Positions 56,136-63,340 of a stretch of 64,000 nucleotides of DNA are shown here, piece after piece. The DNA lies in assembly GCF_024347615.1 (NCBI RefSeq), contig NZ_AP025509.1, positions 930,001 through 994,000 of the forward strand. The letters are read 5' to 3'. A model generated the notes under the pieces. That model made no database searches, was not told the DNA's origin, and saw only the letters and a list, made by a program, of their open reading frames with translations. How positions within the stretch are numbered: position 1 is the first letter of the stretch; each line of letters begins with the position of its first letter. A program made the translations under genes and the position numbers. Source of the stretch: Vibrio splendidus (GTDB lineage: Bacteria; Pseudomonadota; Gammaproteobacteria; Enterobacterales; Vibrionaceae).

Positions 56136-56810
56136 ATGCTTAAGTTCTATTTTCACCAAACACCCAACCCAATGAAGATCGCTCTGTTTCTAGAAGAGAC
56201 AGGCCTAGATTTTGAACTTGTTCCTGTCGATACCTTAAAAGGCGAGCAACACACACCGGAATATCGTTTGATCAATCCAAACGGCAAAACGCCCGCGATT
56301 GAAGACGAAGGACAACGTGTATTCGACTCTAACGCTATCCTGCTGTACCTATCCGAGAAAACAGGCAAGCTAGCTGGTCAGCCAGAAGATAGAGCCGAAC
56401 TGCTATCTTGGATGATGTTTATTGCGAGCGGCCTTGGTCCATACTCTGGCCAATCGGTACACTTCCGTCATGCTGCACCAGCAGGCTTAGATTACGCGGT
56501 AAATCGTTATCTACGCGAAGCACAACGTCACTACGAAGTGTTAGAAAAGCACATGGAAGGTCGTGAGTTTTTCGTCGGAAATGAGTACACCATCGTCGAT
56601 GTCGCGGCATGGGGTTGGATTGATAAAGCACCGGTTGTGCTTGGTGAAGAAGGCTTAGAACCTTACCCGAATTTGAAGCGCTGGTTCGATGCAATCAACG
56701 CCCGCCCTGCTGCACTGCGTGCTCGCGAAATCGGCAAAGGCATTGAGTTTAAAACCGAACGTGATGAAGAAGCGAAACGAGCACTGTTTCCTTCAAATTA
56801 TGCGAAATAA
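56136..56810 (+). CDS. Glutathione S-transferase
   Basis: 224 residues: N-terminal thioredoxin-like domain (FHQTPNPMKIALFLEETGLD; NPNGKTPAIED; glutathione-contact DSNAILLYL) and all-helical C-terminal domain (NEYTIVDVAAWGWIDKA). Resembles the YfcG/nu-class enzymes that act on disulfides or peroxides. AAGGAG lies at ideal distance from the ATG. Expression is probably repressed through the palindrome just upstream. Confidence 0.92.
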   Translation: MLKFYFHQTPNPMKIALFLEETGLDFELVPVDTLKGEQHTPEYRLINPNGKTPAIEDEGQRVFDSNAILLYLSEKTGKLAGQPEDRAELLSWMMFIASGLGPYSGQSVHFRHAAPAGLDYAVNRYLREAQRHYEVLEKHMEGREFFVGNEYTIVDVAAWGWIDKAPVVLGEEGLEPYPNLKRWFDAINARPAALRAREIGKGIEFKTERDEEAKRALFPSNYAK

Positions 56811-56884
56811 CCAAACGCAAAATAACTACGCGCAAGATAAACAAGCTGTACGCAATCTCTAAGTTAAACGAGTACAACTCAAAC

Positions 56885-56922
56885 AACAAAAGAGCGACTA
56901 ACATGCCGCTCTTGTGTTGTTC
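56885..56922 (-). terminator. Terminator for the minus-strand secreted-protein gene
   Basis: AGAGCG and CGCTCT with flanking ACAAC/GTTGT enclose a 10-base loop; on the minus strand the stem is followed by a T-rich stretch. Confidence 0.5.
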
Positions 56923-56947
56923 AATTCATATACGCTGCATGAGCTTA

Positions 56948-57451
56948 CTATTCAGGTCTCGCTACAAAGTTAATCTCTCCAGAACCCGTTAAATATGGGT
57001 CTTTGATCTTACCGCTTATCTCATTCTCAGAAACAAAGTCAATCAACAATCGTGAAGCAAACTCGGAGTAGTACAAACTCTTAAATGTGCCATCAGTTAG
57101 TAAGATTGAGGCTGACGCTCGAGTACGACCGTCAACACTCAATCGGTAATAACGACCGCCGCTAAATGTTAATACCGCGTCTGGGTAAGAATCAATCTTC
57201 CATGACTTACTTTCTAAAAATGAAAACGTAGTTTGATTAATTTCAAAACCTTGAACCGCGTACTTTAGTTCACCATTAGAGTTAAGAAATACGATCTCTG
57301 GCCTACCGTTACCATTTAAATCGGCTAATTCGAACTGCTGAACATCTTCACCAGGGAGCAGTGCTTTAGGAGCTATATATGACATCTCATAAGCAGAAGC
57401 TTGAAGTGATATAAATGAAATTAAAGACGTCAATAACACTCGTGCATTCAT
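56948..57451 (-). CDS. Exported protein with FG-GAP/VCBS-like segment
   Basis: 167 residues. Signal peptide ending SLQASA. Residues about 40-56 read FELADLNGNGRPEIVFLNSN, the calcium-loop pattern DxNxxGxxE of FG-GAP repeats; only one copy is present. The remainder is beta-rich (GGRYYRLSVDGRTRASASIL). Family not recognised. AGGAAAG before the ATG. Separated by 62 bases from the next exported-protein gene on the same strand, so the two probably form an operon. Confidence 0.7.
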   Translation of the reverse strand: MNARVLLTSLISFISLQASAYEMSYIAPKALLPGEDVQQFELADLNGNGRPEIVFLNSNGELKYAVQGFEINQTTFSFLESKSWKIDSYPDAVLTFSGGRYYRLSVDGRTRASASILLTDGTFKSLYYSEFASRLLIDFVSENEISGKIKDPYLTGSGEINFVARPE

Positions 57452-57513
57452 TGCTACTTTCCTTTATATATTAGTATTTTTAAAAAAATTCACGAACTGA
57501 AAAGTAAAAGCAC

Positions 57514-58485
57514 TTACATACCAAGAAGGCTTTTCATGTCACCAGACATATTAAGCATCCAATATTCGCCATCGCTTTTAAGCGTAATAATTTCATATTG
57601 AGTAGTGATTCGGCCGCCGAACTGCTCTTTTTTCTCAACCGTAATATACTTTTGACCTTGGTAATCAAAGTCATTAATTACACTGAACGAAGATAATTGA
57701 GCAACATTGGAGCCTTGAGCAACCTTCCGAATATTCAAGAAAGTATTCATAAAGACTTTTTCGTCCATAATCGCGATATCTTCTCTGGTAACTCCAGAAC
57801 CAAAGGCAATATTCGCAATATCAAGAACATTCTGATTTTCGTTTTGAAGACCTTCCATAATGATGGATTTGAGGTCTCTAATGACATCCGTATGATAGAA
57901 ACTTGCAGACTGGTTAAAACCGACCTTAGTGATGAAATCAAAATACTGCTCAACAAACTCAACGGGATCTTGAGACAAAGATAGCTCCCCTTCAACCACG
58001 ACATCGACGTTTTCAATCAATGCGAATACTGAACTGTAAGGCGTAAAGTTGATACGTTTGTCAACCAACCAATTCTTGTAAACCCACGATGATTCGTCCA
58101 GGCAATGCTGTGAAACTTCTGCCAACGGCACTCTGTCGCCAATAGTGGTATTGTGTGTTTTTTCACCTTGAGTGTTTATCGCATACGTGTAAACCAAAAC
58201 ACCAGATTGCGGATAACGCGCCTCTCCATCTATCTCACTAAACGTAGTGTTGATACACACTCTATCTATGCTATTTAGCGCTATTGGCAATAAGGCACTG
58301 GCTTCAGCCCTCTGTGTCAAATATCCCTCACTAAAATCGAAAAAATCAAAGCTAGGAGCTTGATACAGATTGGGTTCTTCAGTCAGTGTAGGGAGACCAT
58401 GTTTTAAATTTGGACTAACCGTGTATGTTTCACTCGCAGCGTTCGCTGATAATAATAACATTGTTAATGGTGCGATATTTTTCAT
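57514..58485 (-). CDS. Exported protein of unknown function
   Basis: 323 residues. Signal peptide ending LSANAAS. Two cysteines (VCINTTF and QHCLDE) may pair. The C-terminal 150 residues (FDFITKVGFNQSASFYHTDV up to SDGEYWMLNMSGDM) have the helix-then-sheet look of an NTF2-like fold, but I cannot name a family. AAAGGAAG before the ATG. A 7-bp tandem repeat lies about 155 bases upstream of its start. AT-rich, unlike the core genes of the window. Confidence 0.7.
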   Translation of the reverse strand: MKNIAPLTMLLLSANAASETYTVSPNLKHGLPTLTEEPNLYQAPSFDFFDFSEGYLTQRAEASALLPIALNSIDRVCINTTFSEIDGEARYPQSGVLVYTYAINTQGEKTHNTTIGDRVPLAEVSQHCLDESSWVYKNWLVDKRINFTPYSSVFALIENVDVVVEGELSLSQDPVEFVEQYFDFITKVGFNQSASFYHTDVIRDLKSIIMEGLQNENQNVLDIANIAFGSGVTREDIAIMDEKVFMNTFLNIRKVAQGSNVAQLSSFSVINDFDYQGQKYITVEKKEQFGGRITTQYEIITLKSDGEYWMLNMSGDMKSLLGM

Positions 58486-59011
58486 TATTTACTTCCTTTA
58501 TTTTTGGCGAGAATATCTTTTATCCTGATAAAAAATTCAACCGTATAAACAGTAAAATAAGCAATAAAAAACTCATCTGTGATTACAATCAACTATATAA
58601 GCTTAATAAAATACAATTAAAACAATAAATAAACAAAACACTATAAGCTATAAGCTATAAGCTATAAGCTATAAGCTATAAGCTATAAGCTATAAGCTAT
58701 AAGCTATAATTAACTATTGATAGTAGTAACTAAAGTTACAACTGTAGATATAAACCTCTATTTATCTCTTTCGCATTCTAATTAATTTAAATTAAAAATG
58801 GGATCATAAAATAAAATATTGATAAAAATAAAAAAACGATTACATTCACTTCCTGTACTAAATAAGCAATTACACAATATTATTATTAACATCACTTTAA
58901 AATACCTTATATCTCAAAGTTATTATTAGCTAACCGAAAATTTCACACCATAAGTGAAAGATAAAATCTATAACCTACGTGATTTCAACCTATCTTAAAG
59001 AGCCACTCCAA
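58486..59011. other. Very AT-rich intergenic region containing a 7-bp tandem array
   Basis: 526 bases between divergent exported-protein genes. It holds the CTATAAG array at 58641-58709 and otherwise long A/T tracts. A frame from 58425 reaches 58628 but overlaps a real gene and has no ribosome site. Confidence 0.6.
58641..58709. repeat. Nine perfect tandem copies of CTATAAG plus a partial tenth
   Basis: Nine exact 7-bp units run from 58641 to 58703, followed by CTATAA. Perfect short arrays like this change copy number by slippage. It lies between two divergent starts, so length change could alter promoter spacing. Confidence 0.95.
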
Positions 59012-59335
59012 ATGAAAAGCAAACTCGCATTATTAGCACTACTCTCGTTCAACACAGCTTCAGCCAACGACTTATTCTTATTTGAACAAGTCACCGCTTT
59101 CAAGTTAGGCGGTGAGCAACATAGCCTTAGTGGAATAGAAAAGCACACGCAGCAGAGAATTCGTATTGAGTGGCGAGAAAACCCTTACGAGAATTCACAG
59201 CGTTTAGATAGATGTATTACAACGTTCCAACAAGCAATGAACCAACCGGAACGTTATTACTTGCATGTTGAGCTCGCACAATCGACGTTCATAGGCTGTG
59301 AAATCGGAGTGAAGGAAAGCTTGTTAGCAAACTGA
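59012..59335 (+). CDS. Small exported protein of unknown function
   Basis: 107 residues from the ATG at 59012 (MKSKLALLALLSFNTASA|ND, a good signal peptide). An earlier start at 58979 would place 11 polar residues before the signal. Two cysteines (RCITTF, GCEIGV) could form a disulfide. No recognised family. Part of the group of unfamiliar exported proteins here. Confidence 0.6.
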   Translation: MKSKLALLALLSFNTASANDLFLFEQVTAFKLGGEQHSLSGIEKHTQQRIRIEWRENPYENSQRLDRCITTFQQAMNQPERYYLHVELAQSTFIGCEIGVKESLLAN

Positions 59336-59551
59336 TCCAGACAGATTTGATAGTCTACGATTAGTATTCGTTATTACTAATCTTGTCTAATCTCATTCAG
59401 GTTCAGCGTCCATGATTAGACACCGAACACCTGAATCGAGAATTCATTCATATTTGTGATATATGCAACTTAATTTATATAACTGTATTGCATACATACG
59501 GAAGACTAACTAACTTCGCATGCTCCACAAAAAACTGAAGGAATCATTTGC

Positions 59552-60538
59552 ATGCGACGTTTATTACCACTCTTAACTGCCTCTATACCAGTCCTCTTTT
59601 CACCAACGTTATTTGCACAAAGCTACTATTCTGTAGCTAGTTGTGATCAGCTGGTGAACATATACAATGAAAAAAACAGACCACTGTACATCGATATTGT
59701 AGGTAATCTAGATTGTGCGAGCGCTCCTACCTTAGTTGAGAGCCTATCAGGAGTCATCAATGGTAATGGTCATGCCATCACGAACCTGAATTTCCGAAGT
59801 GAAAGAGGGTATAAATTAACTAAGGCAAATCTAAATAACATTAGATTCGAAAACACTTCTATCCATAATGAAAAAAGCTTTGATCACTTGTTTGACATCG
59901 ATGATCATTGGCGAAACGTCAAATTCATAGACATAGAAACCACTGGTGCACCATTCAACCAGTTGTTTTATTCAATTGATAACAAAGAGCTTACAGATGT
60001 CTCGATTGATCTTTCGGGGGTAAAGTTGGCAGTTGTTAGAGATTTAGTCTCTTCACGTATTTCTCGATCTAGTATTAACAACCTAGAGCTTTTGAATGCA
60101 TTTGTAAGCCGCCATTCGTCATCGCCGCTATCTCTGCTTAGTGGGAATGTATCCAGGTCAACCTTAACGAACGTTACACTAGCTGATATAACAGTTATCG
60201 GTGAGCCTACTGGGGATAATGGGAAAACCAGCATAGTAGATAAGATAGCTGACTCTGACATCAACGGGCTAACTCTAGAAAACGTTACATTCTCACGTTC
60301 AGAAGAAGATGCATTCTTTTATTATGAATCCGATAACAAAAGTACCTACACAAACATCTACCATAACCTGTTCGATGACACGACAAATATTGGGTTTATA
60401 CCATTAGTCTCAAAACCTAAAGACGATCCACTTAACCGTACGATCAATTTTCAATCTATGAACCAACCAATGCAAGCTCCGGCAATGTGTACCCCATATT
60501 TACTTCAAGATAGTTACTTCGGTATTAAAGCTGAATAA
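59552..60538 (+). CDS. Exported beta-helix-like protein of unknown function
   Basis: 328 residues. Signal peptide ending TLFAQS. Repeated short strands such as GVINGNGHAITNLNF, LNNIRFENTSIH, LTDVSIDLSGVKL, LTNVTLADITV and INGLTLENVTFS recur every 20-25 residues, the look of a right-handed beta-helix with GLUG-like turns. Such folds are common in surface adhesins and polysaccharide-acting proteins. No family could be named. AAGGAATC before the ATG. A hairpin follows 22 bases after the stop. Confidence 0.7.
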   Translation: MRRLLPLLTASIPVLFSPTLFAQSYYSVASCDQLVNIYNEKNRPLYIDIVGNLDCASAPTLVESLSGVINGNGHAITNLNFRSERGYKLTKANLNNIRFENTSIHNEKSFDHLFDIDDHWRNVKFIDIETTGAPFNQLFYSIDNKELTDVSIDLSGVKLAVVRDLVSSRISRSSINNLELLNAFVSRHSSSPLSLLSGNVSRSTLTNVTLADITVIGEPTGDNGKTSIVDKIADSDINGLTLENVTFSRSEEDAFFYYESDNKSTYTNIYHNLFDDTTNIGFIPLVSKPKDDPLNRTINFQSMNQPMQAPAMCTPYLLQDSYFGIKAE

Positions 60539-60559
60539 ACATAAAAGTGACTCATCCGT

Positions 60560-60585
60560 AAGTGGCCAGACTAAACTGGCCACTT
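60560..60585 (+). terminator. Hairpin after the beta-helix protein gene
   Basis: AAGTGGCCAG pairs perfectly with CTGGCCACTT around ACTAAA. There is no proper T run, so it may be a weak terminator or a transcript end stabiliser. Confidence 0.5.
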
Positions 60586-60716
60586 CAAGCCTCCTTTGAA
60601 CAACGTATCCTTGTTAACCTCAGTAACGAGATGGGAGAACAAACTTAGTCCTCTAACCGCTTTGTAGGACACTAATGAGATTAAGGGACGCTCCGATATA
60701 TCGCTATCTAATGCAC

Positions 60717-60925
60717 CTACGTGAAGGCGATACCTTTCTGGATATTGAGTTCATTGAGCTTACAAAATGCGAGTGTTGACAATGAACTCGATTCAGATTG
60801 CTCGATAAGCGTTTGCCACTCTTGACTAGTGTACCGTTTTTCCATTTCAAATCTCCTCATGGTTGGTGACTTGATCTTATTATTCGTGTTAGGCGATTAG
60901 AATGCGAGGTTTATGGAGCGCTTAC
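60717..60925 (-). mobile_element. Remnant of an IS66-family insertion sequence (left end and truncated tnpA)
   Basis: On the minus strand GTAAGCGCTCC (reverse complement of 60915-60925) matches the GTAAGCG tips of IS66-family inverted repeats. Eighty bases inside, an ATG at 60845 with GAGGAG in front opens a 42-residue frame: MEKRYTSQEWQTLIEQSESS, then LSTLAFCKLNELN, the N-terminal helix-turn-helix of the IS66 accessory protein TnpA, stopping at 60717. tnpB, tnpC and the right end are absent. The left tip sits inside a BspA-like pseudogene, so the element disrupted that gene and then decayed. Confidence 0.65.
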
Positions 60926-61271
60926 GGTCAAAGCGCTTAACACCGAAGAACATGCGATTCATGTTGGTGACACGGGAAGTCTCCCAACTACTGATGTCCT
61001 GATCGAAGTATTTATAACTAGCAAGAAGGCCACTCATATCAATTACGTGAGTCGTGCAGAATTGAATATTGCCATTTAAGAAGTTTTACCAATAGTCTGA
61101 ATTTCGAATGAGTGGACCATTGACGACTACAAACAACTCATCCTCTAGAACCATGAGGGTTCCTGGTTTGTTTGACTCATAGGCAACTGTTTTAGGCTCA
61201 TTAGCCAAGGCTTAGCTACAACTGAGTAGCGCGCAGGCGGAAATAATCGAACGTAACTTCAGAGTTAACAC
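60926..61271 (-). pseudogene. BspA-like (DUF285) surface protein, broken
   Basis: On the minus strand one frame reads a signal-like start (LKLRSIISACALLSCS), a TAA, ALANEPKTVAYESNKPGT, a second TAA after NSDYW, and then VIDMSGLLASYKYFDQDIS, SWETSRVTNMNRMFFGVK: the exact BspA/DUF285 repeat pattern (DMSxxF....FNQDISxWdTSxVTNMxxMF). The two in-frame stops and the abrupt junction with the IS66 tip at 60925 show that the gene is dead. Intact relatives are large surface proteins with many such repeats. The translation is my own reading of the minus strand. Confidence 0.75.
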
Positions 61272-61530
61272 TATGATTTTATAAAAATTAGCTCTAAGCC
61301 ATACAGAAAGCTCACTGGCTATGGTCACTTTTTCCGATGAAGATTATCCCCAAATGTATAAATTGAACCCCTCTCCTAAAAAAACCGCCCAACTAATAAC
61401 AATCGAGTTACTAAGTAGCTTAACAAATCAATTCTATTAGGGATTAGTTTCTGTTTTTATCCCTTTATTCAACGTTCTAATCATAGAAATTTCATCATCT
61501 AGCACGTAGCTTTCAGGCTATCTAACAGGC
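61272..61530. other. Intergenic stretch without recognisable gene
   Basis: AT-rich sequence between the pseudogene's 5' end and the LysE terminator; no frame, repeat or site stands out. Confidence 0.45.
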
Positions 61531-61557
61531 ACAAAAAAGCCACCGAAAGGGTGGCTA
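61531..61557 (-). terminator. Terminator after the LysE-family gene
   Basis: On the minus strand AGCCACC, a short loop and GGTGGCT are followed by a T run. Confidence 0.85.
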
Positions 61558-61596
61558 TCTGAGATAGTAGCACTTCAAACTTGTACTAATTCTCAA

Positions 61597-62226
61597 TTAT
61601 CTCTGAGTTGAAATTGCCAAAGCTGCACCAGCACTGATAAATGTAGTTCCAAACACCTTTCCAATAATGCTCCCTGATACAAATTTTTTAGTCCCAGTTT
61701 TTAGCTTTTGACTTAAAAGAGAATATGAAAGCAAACATAAAAATGAACACATCATTAGAGTAATAACTAATATTAAAAATTGAATAAATAAAGGCTCTGA
61801 AGTATTAATGAACTGTGGAAAAAGTGCAGATGTAAATATAATAGCTTTTGGGTTTGTTAATGAAACCAGAAGTCCTTGAGAATAAAGGCTCCAAGCACTA
61901 AATTTTGTTTGGTATATGCTGTCGGCTGTCTTTAGGTTTACACCACTACGCCATAGCTTTATTCCCATATACAAAAGATATAACGCCCCAACTACTTTTA
62001 TGATCGAAAAAGCTGTTGAAGAAACAATCACTAGCGCGCTTAATCCCAATATAGAGCAAGTAGACATAATAAAAAGTCCAGTCACATTACCCGCTGCGGT
62101 AATAAGAGCACGTAGAGCCCCGAACTCTAGACTATGCGTTGATATTAGCAATATCGCAGGACCAGGAATTGCTGCTGCAATAAATGCAATTGAGCAAAAC
62201 GCTAACCAATTTTCAAAATTCATCAT
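61597..62226 (-). CDS. LysE/RhtB-family amino-acid exporter
   Basis: 209 residues with six membrane helices. The family signature is clear: AAIPGPAILLISTHSLEFGALRA, cut short here, then GALYLLYMGIKLWRSG and LLVSLTNPKAIIFTSALFPQF. Inner-membrane exporter of amino acids or homoserine lactone-like compounds. GAGGAAAT precedes two adjacent ATGs (62226 and 62223). Unlike most genes here it is AT-rich, and half an integron attC site lies just upstream, so cassette origin or transfer is likely. Confidence 0.9.
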   Translation of the reverse strand: MMNFENWLAFCSIAFIAAAIPGPAILLISTHSLEFGALRALITAAGNVTGLFIMSTCSILGLSALVIVSSTAFSIIKVVGALYLLYMGIKLWRSGVNLKTADSIYQTKFSAWSLYSQGLLVSLTNPKAIIFTSALFPQFINTSEPLFIQFLILVITLMMCSFLCLLSYSLLSQKLKTGTKKFVSGSIIGKVFGTTFISAGAALAISTQR

Positions 62227-62254
62227 ATTTCCTCATATAAAACTTATCTTCTAT

Positions 62255-62306
62255 TAAGGGAAAAACAACGCCAAGCGTTACGAATCACTCTTAAATACTT
62301 GTTAGC
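62255..62306 (-). other. Half of an integron attC site (Vibrio repeat type)
   Basis: On the minus strand GCTAACAA, TTTAAGAGTGATTCG, and TAACGCTTGGCGTT follow in the order and spacing of the 5' half of Vibrio superintegron attC repeats (TAACAA, CAAGAGGGATT, CAACGC.TGGCGTT). It overlaps the stop codon of the NTF2-like gene, as attC sites often hug cassette genes. The 3' half with its GTTRRRY core is not found before the LysE start. Confidence 0.6.
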
Positions 62307-62730
62307 TGAATTTCTTAAGGTTTTCTTCCAACTGCCCTCTTAAACCTTGATTCTCTTGCTGAATCCAATATTCCGCTATTTGGTTTTCACTGACTCGGTA
62401 CACTGCGCTTCCTACTGTAGAAAGTTCTAAACCTGTAGGCTCATAACCATAAATGACTCCCTCATGGCGACCTTCTTGACGCCAACGTACGTAGACCTTC
62501 GCTCCTTGAACTAAAAACTCTTCTACTTTGAGGTCAAAATTACCGTAAGCCTCTAGAAACTCTTCGACGTGTTCACGATAGTTTTCAGGAGTTCTTTCAA
62601 TTGCTTGTGAGACTCCAGATACAATTTGATGAGCGACAACTACTTGGGCTAGATACTTGTTAACTAAGTCTAGCTGTTTCCCCGACCTTACTTCCTCAAT
62701 AAAACCTCTAACCACTTCTTCAACTGACAT
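62302..62730 (-). CDS. NTF2/SnoaL-like small protein (ester-cyclase-like)
   Basis: 142 residues. The fold pattern of SnoaL-type proteins is seen: VVRGFIEEVRSGKQLDLVNKYL at the start, ENYREHVEEFLEAYGNFDLKVEEF, then strands VYVRWRQEGRHEG and the ending YWIQQENQGL. These proteins often bind small hydrophobic ligands or act as isomerases or cyclases. ATG at 62730 with AAGGA eight bases upstream; the TTG before it was rejected. Its 3' end runs into an attC-like sequence, so it looks like an integron cassette gene. Confidence 0.75.
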   Translation of the reverse strand: MSVEEVVRGFIEEVRSGKQLDLVNKYLAQVVVAHQIVSGVSQAIERTPENYREHVEEFLEAYGNFDLKVEEFLVQGAKVYVRWRQEGRHEGVIYGYEPTGLELSTVGSAVYRVSENQIAEYWIQQENQGLRGQLEENLKKFS

Positions 62731-62769
62731 CAAATATTCCTTCTCTCCTGCTAACAGCTTTATTAGACA

Positions 62770-62910
62770 AAAAATTCTGCATTTACATACAGAATTTTTC
62801 TATCTAGTAATCTTATACAGGGAGAATACACACTGATATGCAATACGATCAATACCTTACTTTCGCTGATGATTGATCACTTCACAAAATACAGAATTTT
62901 TCTACATAGT
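62770..62910. repeat. Near-identical 22-bp direct repeats and a 10-bp hairpin
   Basis: A 22-bp sequence beginning ATACAGAATTTTTCTA occurs at 62787-62808 and again at 62889-62910 with two mismatches. The first copy also forms a perfect hairpin with AAAAATTCTG at 62770-62779 (partner CAGAATTTTT at 62790-62799). Confidence 0.8.
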
Positions 62911-63008
62911 CCGACAGCTATGGTTCATCTAGGTAAGTACGCCCATTTACTAATAGAAAAAGATGTCTCTAAAATGATAAAACTGTGTAAATCATCACCA
63001 CAATTTAG

Positions 63009-63200
63009 TACCGTGGGCTTATCATTCCGATAAGTCTATGGTGTGATATAAGAGTAGTTTGCCCCGAATGTGGCCATTCCTTCGTAATGAACCTAGCCTT
63101 CACTCATACTCTTAGTCCATCGGACAAAACTACTTCTCAGTTAGTTTTTGAAATGATTAAAGCTCTTGCATCCGATCAGCGCCAAGAGCTAGTGAGATAG
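63009..63200 (+). pseudogene. 3' remnant of an Ogr/Delta-like phage zinc-finger activator
   Basis: An open frame without a proper start reads SLWCDIRVVCPECGHSFVMN, then LAFTHTLSPSDKTTSQLVFE and ends at 63200. The CPECGHSFVM....THTLSP block is the signature of the C-terminal half of P2 Ogr/P4 Delta proteins, which turn on phage late genes. The N-terminal CxxCG ligand pair is missing: upstream the frame is closed by TAG at 63006 and no start codon fits. A remnant or a frameshifted copy; satellite-phage origin is inferred. Confidence 0.55.
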
Positions 63201-63286
63201 GCTCACTTCGCACCCACCCAACATGCTGTCCACACTATCAAAAACTTTCTTCCACCACTTTGTCGCGAATTAACGATTTCAAACAA

Positions 63287-63312
63287 AAAGAGCCGCTAAA
63301 AAGCGGCTCTTG
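63287..63312 (-). terminator. Terminator after guaC
   Basis: On the minus strand AAGAGCCGCT pairs with AGCGGCTCTT around TTTT, followed by a T run. Confidence 0.85.
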
Positions 63313-63340
63313 ATTTTCAAACTATTCGAACTCGTTCAGA

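Noticed and set aside
58641..58709. CRISPR array
   Set aside because: The heptamer array has no spacers and no cas gene is nearby.
60548..60567. Right inverted repeat of the IS66 remnant (GTAAGTGGCC)
   Set aside because: Only the GTAAG tip matches and the bases are part of the hairpin that follows the upstream gene; no target duplication is found.
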